Shown one piece after another: positions 16,738 to 25,888 of a DNA stretch of 64,000 nt (position 1 is its first letter; each line of letters begins with the position of its first letter). A program made the position numbers and the translations under genes. The notes under the pieces are model-generated. The model ran no database searches and was not told the origin of the DNA. It worked only from the letters and a program-made list of their open reading frames with translations. This DNA is from Bin55 sp965203735 (GTDB taxonomy: Bacteria; Pseudomonadota; Gammaproteobacteria; Pseudomonadales; Azotimanducaceae), in NCBI GenBank assembly GCA_965203735.1, contig OZ241909.1:2542001-2606000 (forward strand). The letters run 5' to 3'.

Positions 16738-18567
16738 ATGCTTAAGCCCACAATCCATCGACGCACGACCAGCACTCCTAGGCCGTTCCGCTTCGGATCG
16801 TTTGTTGTGGGTGTCTACGTCTCCCTAAATGTGGTTTTGCTTGCTGGCTTTTCCGCCGACGAAATGACGACGGACTCGGGTTCTATTGAAGAATCTGAAG
16901 TCAACAATCGATTGGAGAATGCAACTGACACAGTTGAACTTGGGATCCGCTTGCACTCGATGGGGCAGTATGAAAGAACCGTCAAATTGCATCAAGTATT
17001 CGATAAGTGGAACGCTGTGCAACTTGGAGAAGCGTTTCGGCAAGCTGAAGATGTCGGATCAAGAACGATTCGCGACGAGATTCAGGAAGTGGCGGTGCGT
17101 CGCATGGCCATGATCGAACCCAAACAAGCACTCTCGATAATTTCAGACTTGCCAGATTTCAGGCGACTCCCGCTTGTCTCAATTGTGTATCAGGAGTGGT
17201 CTGTTTCAGCTCTTGAAGCGTCGGTGGAACACGCATTAAGTTTGGACAATTCAGAACGCCGAACCGTGGTCGAAGGCATCCTACACGCTAGGTATGATCT
17301 CTCCGAAGAAACTCTTCGAAAGATCGCGGGCAGCTTGGATCAAGAGGACATCACGATCGACGCACTCGCGGTTTCAATGCTTGAGATACCCATGGACAAT
17401 CCTGAGGAAGCATGGCAGAGTTTCATCGTTGCGCACGGGAGCAATGTGTCGTTGTTAAGCGAAGCCCAGTTTAAGTTGCTTTCCCACATAGCCATGAGTT
17501 GGTTCAAGGAGTCCGGGAGCGACGTGCCTGGTGCCATTCTTGAATATCTGAGAGACGACACTAGCCGCATCCGAGTTCTTACTCCCCTATTGGAGTCGGT
17601 TGCGAAGGACAATCCGCAATTTGCGTTCAAACTGACACAAGACATTGCAGGACTGAATCCAAGTGTCGGAGGACGCGTAATGGATCGAGTAATTGCGCAA
17701 TGGGCGCAAAGCGATGTCGTTGCCGCTCTTGCAGCAACAGCTTTGATCGATAATTTGGCGGTTCGCGCGAGATGCGAACTTGCGGCGATAGAAGAGTGGG
17801 CTAATAACGATGCACAGGAGCTGCTCTCTTCCATCGACCAGATTCCAGCCTACTTGCGCACCATTGGAAAACTTGAGGCATTGCGCAACGTCGCCCGAGA
17901 GTCACCAGAATCGGTTGTCGACTCAATTGCCGAATTTGAAAACGACAGTGATAGGAGAAGCTTAGTTTTAGCCATCTCAATGAGTTGGTCAGAAATCGAT
18001 CCGGGTGCCACATTGAGATGGCTACGAACCAGTTCCGAGGTCGAGAGATTGAATACGAGGTTTTCGCAGTTTCAAGTGCGCATGCAGCAACGTGTCTTGG
18101 CAGAGATGGTGAAGCGTGGAGACATTCAGTTGGCTCTTGAACTTTCAACTGACCAGTCTATCCCCGTATGGCAGGGTTGGGTGATCGGTGAGGTGGCGTA
18201 TCAACGTGGTTCTGCCGCTGCAATCGAGATGTTGCATCAAGTCCGCGATCCTATAGCACGGCAATCCTCGTATCACGGCATCGGTAGCGCGTTTATAAAC
18301 GAAGGCAGGTCGAATCAAGCTATTGAACTAATCAGCCAAGAGTCGCCAGAAGACCAGTATAAGTACTTTCTCGACCTACGTGGGCACTGGGCGGAGGATC
18401 CCCAGGACCTGTTCAGCAAACTGGATTCGCTACCTACAGAGCAAATCAAGAAAGAACTCGCCGCAATCCTTGCGGCGACAAACTCAGGTTATCTATCGTT
18501 AACGTCAGATCAAAAGGACGCTCTGAGAGACATTGTCTCTCCAGCTTTCCATGACGCACTGGATTGA
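16738..18567 (+). CDS. Helical-repeat protein, tandem paralogue 2
   Basis: A 609-residue exported protein. A basic start and hydrophobic segment at about 20-43 (FGSFVVGVYVSLNVVLLAGF) form a signal peptide or anchor. The remainder is an alpha-solenoid with the same unit as its upstream paralogue, such as YQEWSVSALEASVEH, IAQWAQSDVVAALAA, EEWANNDAQELL and MSWSEIDPGATLRWL. No enzyme motif is seen. The pair arose by tandem duplication and has diverged widely, suggesting separate partners rather than dosage. A role in envelope protein-protein contact is inference. After it comes a 540-base gap. Confidence 0.85.
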   Translation: MLKPTIHRRTTSTPRPFRFGSFVVGVYVSLNVVLLAGFSADEMTTDSGSIEESEVNNRLENATDTVELGIRLHSMGQYERTVKLHQVFDKWNAVQLGEAFRQAEDVGSRTIRDEIQEVAVRRMAMIEPKQALSIISDLPDFRRLPLVSIVYQEWSVSALEASVEHALSLDNSERRTVVEGILHARYDLSEETLRKIAGSLDQEDITIDALAVSMLEIPMDNPEEAWQSFIVAHGSNVSLLSEAQFKLLSHIAMSWFKESGSDVPGAILEYLRDDTSRIRVLTPLLESVAKDNPQFAFKLTQDIAGLNPSVGGRVMDRVIAQWAQSDVVAALAATALIDNLAVRARCELAAIEEWANNDAQELLSSIDQIPAYLRTIGKLEALRNVARESPESVVDSIAEFENDSDRRSLVLAISMSWSEIDPGATLRWLRTSSEVERLNTRFSQFQVRMQQRVLAEMVKRGDIQLALELSTDQSIPVWQGWVIGEVAYQRGSAAAIEMLHQVRDPIARQSSYHGIGSAFINEGRSNQAIELISQESPEDQYKYFLDLRGHWAEDPQDLFSKLDSLPTEQIKKELAAILAATNSGYLSLTSDQKDALRDIVSPAFHDALD

Positions 18568-19107
18568 CGGATACAAGGTCCAATCTTGCGCATCTTGATT
18601 CTCTCGGCTTGCTAGAGCAGGAATCTATGAGAATGCCTCAAGTTATTGGACAAGATGTAAGTTGTTAGAGGACTATAGCGAGAATATTGAAACAAGAGAG
18701 AAAGCAACAGAGGCCAAGACCATTGGAGTTAGCAATTCCTAACACTTACCTTTTGCTACCAAACTAGGACAATTACGAAAAGCTCCATCCACTTTAACTT
18801 CTTCGACAGGGTTCACCTCCATGGATGCGATTTGAAGAACGCTTGAACTTTTGGATGTGCAACTCGTCAAACACAGCCGAAGCAATCCTTGCATTTGCGT
18901 TGACATCACCAACTCGATTCGTAACATACGCAAATCCCGCCAACATCCCAAGGTGATTGACATGATTACTACTCCACGTCTAGTCCTTGCGGTTCAGAGA
19001 GTCGGCGTCCGCTAGACTCCCCCTGCTCCGATTTTAGGGGCAATTACATATCCATTAATGTGGTCACCAAGTTTTGGTGGCTTGACTTGTTACACACATA
19101 AGCTTAT
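18568..19107. other. Gene-free stretch before the ABC exporter
   Basis: I see no convincing gene, repeat or RNA here. A minus-strand frame at 18739-18963 could encode 74 residues but lacks recognisable content. The end near 19083 has TTGACT, but the matching TATATG overlaps the exporter start, so it is not a convincing promoter for that gene. Confidence 0.5.
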
Positions 19108-20949
19108 ATGAACTCAAACTCACCCAGGGAAGGACGTCAGCATCCCAACCTGTGGTCCATTACAAGAGGCGAACGGCTTCGCTACCTCGTTGCAACACTG
19201 TGTTCGACGATATCGAACGTGTGCATGTTAGGAATTCCCCTTGCCGGGATGTACGCACTCGATGTCTTGATCGAAGGCGACTTGGGTAAATCAAACCCCT
19301 ACTTGTTGGCAATGTCAGAACTGATTGGTTCGGACACACCTTTCACAACGTACTTGTTTGTGTCCGCTGCAGTTGGAATTCTGATAACGGCGTTTGCGGG
19401 TCTCTTTCAGTTTGCAAGAAATCGCTTGTCCGCTGTTGCCTCCGAAGGCATTGCAAGAAAACTCCGAGAAGTGCTCTTTGATCGCCTTCATCGCGCAAAG
19501 GCATCGTTTTTTGACAAAGAGGAAATCGGTGATCTTGTACAGCGGTGCACTTCGGACGTTGAAACGGTGAGGGGATTCATGCATTCCGATATAGATTCTC
19601 TTGCGCGACCTCTCTTGTTCCTAGCCGTGATGTTTCCAGTATTGTGGTGGCGCAATCCAACACTAACTTGGATGTCTCTTGCTCTGATGCCGATCATCGT
19701 TGTGGGAGGCATTTATTTCTTTCATTTAGTGTCCTCGCTGTTCAAGCAGACCGACGAAGCCGAAGCGAGGCTAACGTCGGTTATCCAAGAAAACTTGACC
19801 GGAATTCGAGTGGTTCAAGCATTCGCACAAGAACCCAAGGAATTCAAGAAGTTTGAATTTGCAAATCGAGACTTTCGCGACCGCTACATTCGATTGAATG
19901 CAATCGAATCCATCTATTGGGGAATCAGCGATCTCATATGCATGCTCCAGACCTCCATCGTGCTGATCGCTGGCGGCTACTTCGTCATGATCGGTGAGCT
20001 TTCGATCGGTGAATTGATGATGTTCACGATGCTCACTGGAATCGTGATCTGGCGCATTCGACAAATGATCGATTTTGTCGAGCACACAGGCAAGACATTG
20101 GTCTCCCTCCGAAGGATCAATCACATTTTGATGACCGAACAGGAGCCGGTTCAGCAGATTCCGGAGTCCACTGAGCTGCTTGGCTCAATCGTATTTGAGA
20201 ACGTTGGATTGACCTACGACTCCCACAGCAATCAGCTGGAAGAGATTAACCTCGAGATCAAGCCCGGTGAAACCATTGGCATCGTGGGTCGCCCCGGGTC
20301 GGGAAAGTCGACTCTCATTCGAGCGTTACTTCGTTTCTATCCGATCTCGACTGGCAAGATCTTGCTAGATGGGATCGACATTAACTCCGTAGATGTCACG
20401 TGGCTTCGACAGAGGATTGCGTGTGCATTGCAGGAGCCTTTCCTATTCTCGAGAACGATACGTGAGAATCTTCAATTTGGAAACGAGACCGCAATTGAGG
20501 ACGAGTTCGAGGACGCCACGCGACTTGCAGCAATTCACTCGACGATAAACGCATTGTCTGCGAAGTTTGCTACGAGAATTGGAGAGCGTGGCGTGAACCT
20601 TTCTGGTGGGCAGCGACAACGAATGGCTTTGGCCCGCGCATTGATGACTCGTGCCCCGATTCTAATTCTGGACGACGTTCTTTCAGGAGTAGACACTCGG
20701 ACCGAGAGCTCGATTCTGGATAACCTCTCGTCCCCACAACGAAAGGTAACGACCATCATCATTGCCCATCGCCTAACGACCATTAGACGCGTGGACCGAA
20801 TCGTTCTCATGGATCAAGGCCGAATTGTGCAAGTCGGAACACACGAAGAATTGGTGAATAAACCCGGTCCATATCGCGATCTCTGCGAGATACAGGACCT
20901 GTTGGACGAGACCATACAGTACGAAACGGAGCTTGCTGCCAATGGCTGA
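19108..20949 (+). CDS. Heterodimeric ABC exporter, subunit with degenerate ATP site
   Basis: A 613-residue half-transporter: six-helix membrane domain (about 20-330) fused to an ATPase domain. Walker A GRPGSGKST is at 394-402, the signature LSGGQ at 498-502, Walker B ends in Asp522-Asp523. Position 523 is normally the catalytic glutamate; aspartate here marks the non-hydrolysing site found in one half of asymmetric exporters such as TM287/288. H-loop AHRLTTIR is intact. The gene overlaps the next half-transporter by eight bases, so they form one heterodimer. Type IV exporters move lipids, peptides or drugs; the cargo is not evident. No good ribosome-binding site precedes the ATG. Confidence 0.9.
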   Translation: MNSNSPREGRQHPNLWSITRGERLRYLVATLCSTISNVCMLGIPLAGMYALDVLIEGDLGKSNPYLLAMSELIGSDTPFTTYLFVSAAVGILITAFAGLFQFARNRLSAVASEGIARKLREVLFDRLHRAKASFFDKEEIGDLVQRCTSDVETVRGFMHSDIDSLARPLLFLAVMFPVLWWRNPTLTWMSLALMPIIVVGGIYFFHLVSSLFKQTDEAEARLTSVIQENLTGIRVVQAFAQEPKEFKKFEFANRDFRDRYIRLNAIESIYWGISDLICMLQTSIVLIAGGYFVMIGELSIGELMMFTMLTGIVIWRIRQMIDFVEHTGKTLVSLRRINHILMTEQEPVQQIPESTELLGSIVFENVGLTYDSHSNQLEEINLEIKPGETIGIVGRPGSGKSTLIRALLRFYPISTGKILLDGIDINSVDVTWLRQRIACALQEPFLFSRTIRENLQFGNETAIEDEFEDATRLAAIHSTINALSAKFATRIGERGVNLSGGQRQRMALARALMTRAPILILDDVLSGVDTRTESSILDNLSSPQRKVTTIIIAHRLTTIRRVDRIVLMDQGRIVQVGTHEELVNKPGPYRDLCEIQDLLDETIQYETELAANG

Positions 20950-22786
20950 CACATACTCCGATACAGACCTCTCAACCCAGGACGAATTCCGAGATTCCGA
21001 AAACGCTCGGATGGACACCAAACTCTGGCAGCGCTTGTTCGGTTACGTACTGCGCTACAAAGGGAACTTGGCAGCAGTTGCCCTATGCGGCGGCATTTTG
21101 GGTGTCACCGAAATGGCATTTGGGTTGGTTGCGAAATGGCTTGTGGACGACATTCAAGCCAATGGAACAGATGCAAGCCTCGAGACTTGGACGATTCTCA
21201 TTGTCATTGCAAGCGTTGTCTCTGCCCTAATGATCACTGGTTTCGTTTTCTTAGTGTCGAAACTTCGAGCGATGGCGAGTTACGACATCCGTCAAGACGC
21301 TTTCGTGAACATTCAAAAACAGTCTTTCGGTTTCTTTGACAAACGTCCCGTGGGGTGGTTAATGGCCCGTCTGACTTCAGACTGCGAACGATTAACCGAC
21401 ATTCTGACGTGGGCATTCCTAGATTTCGTGTGGGGCACTGCAATGATGCTGTCGATGGGAATCGTGATGCTAGTTCTCAATTGGAAGCTTGCCCTGTTCG
21501 CATTCGCATTGCTTCCCTTCATTGCATGGGTGACGATCAAGTTTCGACGTTCGATTCTCCAATCAGCTCGCGAAGTCAGATCAACGAATTCGTTGATCAC
21601 GGGAACGTATAACGAGAGCATTTCAGGAGTTCTGACAAGCAAGTCGTTCGTAAAGGAATCCGAAAACCTAAATCAGTTCAGCCAACAGACAGACCGACTG
21701 TATCGCGCATCCGTTCGAAACCTGACTCTTTCAGCGGTCTATATGCCAATCATGATGGTAGTCGGGAGCATTGCGATGGGATTAGCCATTGCCGTTGGAG
21801 GCTTGGATTTTCTCAACGGGGTAATTGTGGCGGGAACGCTGCTCGCCTTCATGATGTGGATGCGCTACTTTTTCGAACCCGTCGTTGAGATGGCCCATTG
21901 GTTTACGGAAATGCAGACAGCTCAGGCCTCTGCCGAGCGAATACTTGCTGTCATGGATGCGGTTCCCCAAATCGATGCAAACGAACGAGTTGATCCCCCC
22001 AAAGTCAACTCGATCAACTCAATTGAAATTCGCAATGTCTCGTTTGCATACAACCCTCCTGAGACCGTTCTTTCCAACGTGACACTTGATGCGAAAGCCG
22101 GAGAGACCGTGGCTCTAGTTGGACCGACAGGTGGTGGCAAGACTACACTTGCAAACATTGTTTGTCGATTCTATGAACCGACTTCAGGTCACGTGTATGT
22201 CAACAAGGTCGACTACCGTGAATTGCCGCTCCGATGGTTTCGATCGCAGCTTGGAGTGGTTCTTCAACATCCACATGTATTTTCTGGTTCCATTTTCGAG
22301 AACATTCGCTACGGCAGACCGGGCGCAACGGAAGCGGAAATCCATGAAGCCGCCCAAACTGCTGGAGCACATGACTTCATCCAACTCATGCAAGAAGGCT
22401 ACGAGTCAGAAGCAGGTGCCGGCGGAAGCAAGCTCTCAGCTGGACAAAAGCAGTTGATTTCTATTGCACGAGCAATATTGGCTGATCCTCAAGTACTCGT
22501 CCTCGATGAAGCTACGAGCTCTGTCGACACAGAGACGGAGCAACATATTCAGCAGGGCCTGGAGAATCTCCTGCGGAATCGAATGTGTTTTGTAATTGCG
22601 CATCGGCTCTCCACCATTCGTAATGCGACCAAGATCGCATTCATTCGATCAGGTCAAGTAGCGGAATCTGGAACTCATCAAGAACTCTTGAGATTGAATG
22701 GTCTTTATGCCGACATGTATCGTCAACAGAGTTTGAGAGAGTCGGTTGAGTCGAGTTTCGAATTGGCGGACAAGACTCGCAATTGA
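20942..22786 (+). CDS. Heterodimeric ABC exporter, catalytic subunit
   Basis: The partner half-transporter, 614 residues from ATG 20942 (the frame also opens at TTG 20933). It has six membrane helices and an ATPase with Walker A GPTGGGKT at 394-401 and Walker B Asp522-Glu523, so its catalytic glutamate is present. The signature is LSAGQ rather than LSGGQ; as signature motifs act across the dimer, the altered copy faces the degenerate Walker site of the other subunit. This complementarity supports an obligate heterodimer with one working ATP site. The membrane-domain opening LWQRLFGYVLRYKG is like MdlB/MsbA relatives. Confidence 0.9.
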   Translation: MADTYSDTDLSTQDEFRDSENARMDTKLWQRLFGYVLRYKGNLAAVALCGGILGVTEMAFGLVAKWLVDDIQANGTDASLETWTILIVIASVVSALMITGFVFLVSKLRAMASYDIRQDAFVNIQKQSFGFFDKRPVGWLMARLTSDCERLTDILTWAFLDFVWGTAMMLSMGIVMLVLNWKLALFAFALLPFIAWVTIKFRRSILQSAREVRSTNSLITGTYNESISGVLTSKSFVKESENLNQFSQQTDRLYRASVRNLTLSAVYMPIMMVVGSIAMGLAIAVGGLDFLNGVIVAGTLLAFMMWMRYFFEPVVEMAHWFTEMQTAQASAERILAVMDAVPQIDANERVDPPKVNSINSIEIRNVSFAYNPPETVLSNVTLDAKAGETVALVGPTGGGKTTLANIVCRFYEPTSGHVYVNKVDYRELPLRWFRSQLGVVLQHPHVFSGSIFENIRYGRPGATEAEIHEAAQTAGAHDFIQLMQEGYESEAGAGGSKLSAGQKQLISIARAILADPQVLVLDEATSSVDTETEQHIQQGLENLLRNRMCFVIAHRLSTIRNATKIAFIRSGQVAESGTHQELLRLNGLYADMYRQQSLRESVESSFELADKTRN

Positions 22787-22948
22787 GTTGTGAGAGCAAA
22801 ATCGAATGAGTACCTATTACCCTGAGTATTACCTCAAATCCTGTCAGCTTATATCCCTTTCGATTTGATTTCTTAGCTCTACTCTAGGGCATTCCGTGGT
22901 GGGAACACGAAGTGATCCTGACCTTCCCGTCGAGTACGATTCATAAGC

Positions 22949-22968
22949 TGGTATTACCGCTAATACCA
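22949..22968. promoter_or_regulatory. Perfect hairpin upstream of the esterase
   Basis: TGGTATTA, loop CCGC, TAATACCA: an eight-pair perfect stem, 28 bases before the esterase ATG. No T-run follows it. It could be an operator or a leader hairpin affecting translation. Confidence 0.35.
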
Positions 22969-22996
22969 ACAGGTAACAAGCTGAGGCTCTTGCTGC

Positions 22997-24091
22997 ATGA
23001 ATCACGAAACCATTTCACTATGGGACAACAATGTTCCGGAAGCAGTTGGACAAGGGACACTTCACGAACCACACATTACGGTTCACTTGGCTCCAAAAGA
23101 GTCAGCAAATGGATGTGGAGTTCTCATCTCTCCAGGAGGAGGCTACCGAATTCTTGCATCCGACCACGAGGGACTGCAGGTGGCACGTGCCTTCAACCGA
23201 CGCGGCATTTCCGCATTCGTCCTGAAGTATCGAGTTGCACCCACCTATTCTTCTGCAGTTTCGTTGCTTGACGGACAGAGGGCGATCAGAATAGTGCGTC
23301 ATAGATTCAAGAACCTCGGTATTTCTAGACTGGGGATGCTGGGGTTCTCGGCAGGCGGACACCTTACCGCTGCAGTGGGAACCGCTATGCCGAACAATCC
23401 CTGCAATGCTAGGGATGCGATCGACAGTGAATCCTCTCGACCAGATTTTCTCGTCTTGGCATACGCTGTCACCAATGGAATCGTCAGAGGTAGAAAAGCT
23501 GACGAGTACACGCCTACAGATACGGAGGTTGATTCAAACACACCCCCAACCTTTCTAATGCATACCCATGAAGACACAATTGTTCCCACTGAACAATCTC
23601 AAATCTTCTACCAAGAGCTTCATAAGCACTCCATACCAGCGGAAATGCACATCTTTGGAAGTGGTGCTCATGGAATTGGTCTGGGTACCGGAGATCCCGA
23701 CTCGTCTGCGTGGTTTGGACTGATGAACAATTGGCTTCGCCGCAACGGATTTCTTACAGCCAAGAAACGGGTCTATGTCAGTGGGAGACTAACACTTAAC
23801 GGGGAGATACCAGGTTCTGTGTGGTTATCGTTCGAACCTACGGATAGCAATGCACCTCCTGCAGTCACTCGATTAGATCAATCAGCAGAAGGGAAATTTG
23901 AAATCGATAACGTTCGAGGTCCTGTCGAAGGAGAACACACGGTCACAGTACGGCTGATTTCAAGAAAGTACCCGCAGAATGCCACGGGTTTGTACACGCT
24001 CGAGGACGAACGAGTCTATCGGGACAAAGTTGAGGTCACGCCCCACAACCCGATAGAGATCCAATTAACTGAAGAACAACGCATTCGTTGA
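22997..24091 (+). CDS. Alpha/beta-hydrolase esterase with extra C-terminal domain
   Basis: A 364-residue carboxylesterase/acetyl-xylan-esterase-like hydrolase. The oxyanion region SPGGGY and nucleophile elbow GFSAGG give Ser118; Asp193 (HTHEDTIVP) and His225 (GAHGIGL) complete the triad. The hydrolase fold ends near residue 253. A further 110 residues (VYVSGRLTLNGEIPGSVWLSFEP onward) look like a beta-sandwich domain, not part of the usual family architecture. No signal peptide is seen, so it appears cytosolic. The natural ester is unknown; this group removes acetyl groups from sugars or polysaccharides. It converges with the histidine phosphatase gene. Confidence 0.87.
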   Translation: MNHETISLWDNNVPEAVGQGTLHEPHITVHLAPKESANGCGVLISPGGGYRILASDHEGLQVARAFNRRGISAFVLKYRVAPTYSSAVSLLDGQRAIRIVRHRFKNLGISRLGMLGFSAGGHLTAAVGTAMPNNPCNARDAIDSESSRPDFLVLAYAVTNGIVRGRKADEYTPTDTEVDSNTPPTFLMHTHEDTIVPTEQSQIFYQELHKHSIPAEMHIFGSGAHGIGLGTGDPDSSAWFGLMNNWLRRNGFLTAKKRVYVSGRLTLNGEIPGSVWLSFEPTDSNAPPAVTRLDQSAEGKFEIDNVRGPVEGEHTVTVRLISRKYPQNATGLYTLEDERVYRDKVEVTPHNPIEIQLTEEQRIR

Positions 24092-24129
24092 CGCATTGCC
24101 TGTTTAGTGAAAGCCTAAGCAAGAATCTC

Positions 24130-24819
24130 TCAGCTCAGATCGCTAGATCTTGAAGAATATTGTTTGGTTAGGTGCGAAGTGTCGTTGAAACGTCGAACAA
24201 GAACCCTGCTCTTTGTGACTACGATGTGTGTAATTGACCCATTATCAGAGGCCAAGAATGCCATTGGTTGTGCATGAGTTGCACTTGATACGATTTGACC
24301 GATTACAGCTCTATGTACAAACGCTGCAACAAGCCGATTGGGATTTTCTGAGGCGATTTGAGCAATCGCCGAGTTTAACCGTGCTTCGAACGCCTCATTT
24401 GTTTCGGCTCCGGGAATTATGTCCCAACGTTGTTCTCGCAACGCCCTCCTCAGTGTAGGATCGTTCTCGGCAACTTTCTTTCTGTACAGACCACCTTCGT
24501 ATTCTCCTAAGTGGACCTCCCTGAGATCTGCAATTTCGATCGGATTTAGGTCTAGTTTTTTCGAGAGTGGGTCTGCTGTTTGGGCTGTTCGCTGAAGATT
24601 TGAAATGTAAATAGCATTGATCGGCTCATATTGGAGGCGCTCGGCTACTTGCTGAGCTTGAACCTGACCGTCTGGATGAAGTGGCGGGTCACCATGACCA
24701 TCGACTGATGGAAAAGGACTATCAGGATTGACTGGTGCAGACTCTCCGTGACGGATAAGGAGAATGTCCGTCGATCCCTCAGGACTTACAAATCGGTGTT
24801 GCCGAAACTCTTTAGACAC
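24130..24819 (-). CDS. Histidine phosphatase family protein
   Basis: A 229-residue member of the phosphoglycerate mutase-like superfamily. The RHG signature is in LLIRHGESAP, with the phosphorylated histidine at about residue 23; the second arginine is in NLQRTAQTA and the acid residue in REVHLGEYEG. The second histidine is in AAFVHRAVIGQ, where most members read SHG, a small departure. These enzymes remove phosphate from varied metabolites. Start is GTG. It lies 54 bases after the GST gene on the same strand, likely one transcript. Confidence 0.85.
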   Translation of the reverse strand: MSKEFRQHRFVSPEGSTDILLIRHGESAPVNPDSPFPSVDGHGDPPLHPDGQVQAQQVAERLQYEPINAIYISNLQRTAQTADPLSKKLDLNPIEIADLREVHLGEYEGGLYRKKVAENDPTLRRALREQRWDIIPGAETNEAFEARLNSAIAQIASENPNRLVAAFVHRAVIGQIVSSATHAQPMAFLASDNGSITHIVVTKSRVLVRRFNDTSHLTKQYSSRSSDLS

Positions 24820-24873
24820 AATACGAAGAAGTGCTGGTGGAAGAGAAGCTACCTATTGCAAATAGAGTCACGC

Positions 24874-25494
24874 CTAACCGGACCCGTCCACGCCGTCGAG
24901 CTGTTGAGCTCGTTGATAGGCCTTTCGTGATTCAACTCTCTTCGCGTACGCTTCAAATGCCGGTCGCGGATCTATAGTTCCGAAAGACATTCCCCAAACA
25001 ATGTGGGAACCCAGGTAGACATCCGCAGCCGTGAAGGAATCCCCCGTCACATACGGATTCTCTTGAAGGACTCTGTCCAGCACGTCGACAACACGATCAT
25101 AGGTTCCATAGCCGGCCATACGTTCCTGATCCGGTTCGATCTCAAATCCCAGCGACTTGTTTGTCACAGCAGCTTCCACGGGTCCTGCAGCAAAGAACAT
25201 CCATCGATAGTAGGATCCTCGATTGGCTGGTTCAGGTGCGAGCTTCGACTCGGGAAATGTATCCGCTAGATAAGCACAGATTGCGGCACATTCAGTGATT
25301 ACGGTACCGCCGTGCTTTATTGCGGGAACCTTACCCATGGGGTTTATCGCCAGATATTCCGGAGACTTCATTGACTCACCGTACTCGACCATTACAGTTT
25401 CGTAGTCACAGCCGACCTCTTCCAGCATCCAGCGGGCAATTTGTCCGCGCGACATAGGGTTCGTGAAGAAGGTTAGGTCCCCACTCATATCCAT
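24874..25494 (-). CDS. Glutathione S-transferase
   Basis: A cytosolic GST of 206 residues. The thioredoxin-like N-domain has TFFTNPMSRGQIARWML, with the serine near the thiol site, the cis-proline loop GKVPAIKHGG and the gamma-glutamyl contact TECAAICAYL; the helical C-domain includes the N-capping motif FTAADVYLGS. The open frame begins at 25548, but AGGAAAGG just before ATG 25494 fixes the start. Such GSTs conjugate glutathione to electrophiles or act as isomerases; the substrate is unknown. It heads a probable two-gene transcript with the histidine phosphatase. Confidence 0.9.
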   Translation of the reverse strand: MDMSGDLTFFTNPMSRGQIARWMLEEVGCDYETVMVEYGESMKSPEYLAINPMGKVPAIKHGGTVITECAAICAYLADTFPESKLAPEPANRGSYYRWMFFAAGPVEAAVTNKSLGFEIEPDQERMAGYGTYDRVVDVLDRVLQENPYVTGDSFTAADVYLGSHIVWGMSFGTIDPRPAFEAYAKRVESRKAYQRAQQLDGVDGSG

Positions 25495-25888
25495 ATTACC
25501 CTTTCCTAGCAAATGAAGGTCATTATAGGTACTCTCAAAACCTGACATAATGACCTACAAGGATTGTATTTGTGGTGAGCTCTGACCACGAGTGCTAGCA
25601 ACTCCTGGGATCGTTGTAAGTCCGTCTCAATTCAAGAACAGAGATCGCAACGGAGCTAAAGTAAACCTAGGCCGGAAACCGAAAGCATCCATTTGCAATA
25701 GGAGTGCACTCGTTGTTTTTCAATAGGAGAATCGAACGCTGGAAGCGGGTCAACAGCAATGTAACACCGTGCGCTGCAATCGATCTACCTGAAAACCTAG
25801 GGTACTGTAAATTTCGTAGACCAGTGTCTATAGGTACCATTCTGCGAAATTGATCTCGTGCGCGACCGAGGTGTAAAGCATCTCGGGA
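25495..25888. other. Gene-free stretch between GST and antitoxin genes
   Basis: No gene is evident in these 394 bases. CAATAGGAG occurs twice (around 25699 and 25721) and an inverted repeat lies at 25810-25851 (listed separately). Part of this stretch must be the GST promoter, but I cannot place it. Confidence 0.5.
25810..25851. repeat. Imperfect inverted repeat downstream of the antitoxin
   Basis: AATTTCGTAGA at 25810-25820 and TCTGCGAAATT at 25841-25851 match at 10 of 11 positions when inverted, around a 20-base spacer that holds GGTACC. It lies 38 bases past the antitoxin stop. It may end that transcript or mark an old insertion edge; neither is shown. Confidence 0.35.

Noticed and set aside
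17340..17834. 164-residue minus-strand frame
   Set aside because: Antisense to the second helical-repeat gene, without ribosome-binding site or homology pattern.
18739..18963. Minus-strand frame in the 540-base gap, and an alternative frame reading LGMLAGFAYVTNRVGD
   Set aside because: Short, no clear start signals and no family pattern; I cannot tell it from chance or from a decayed gene.
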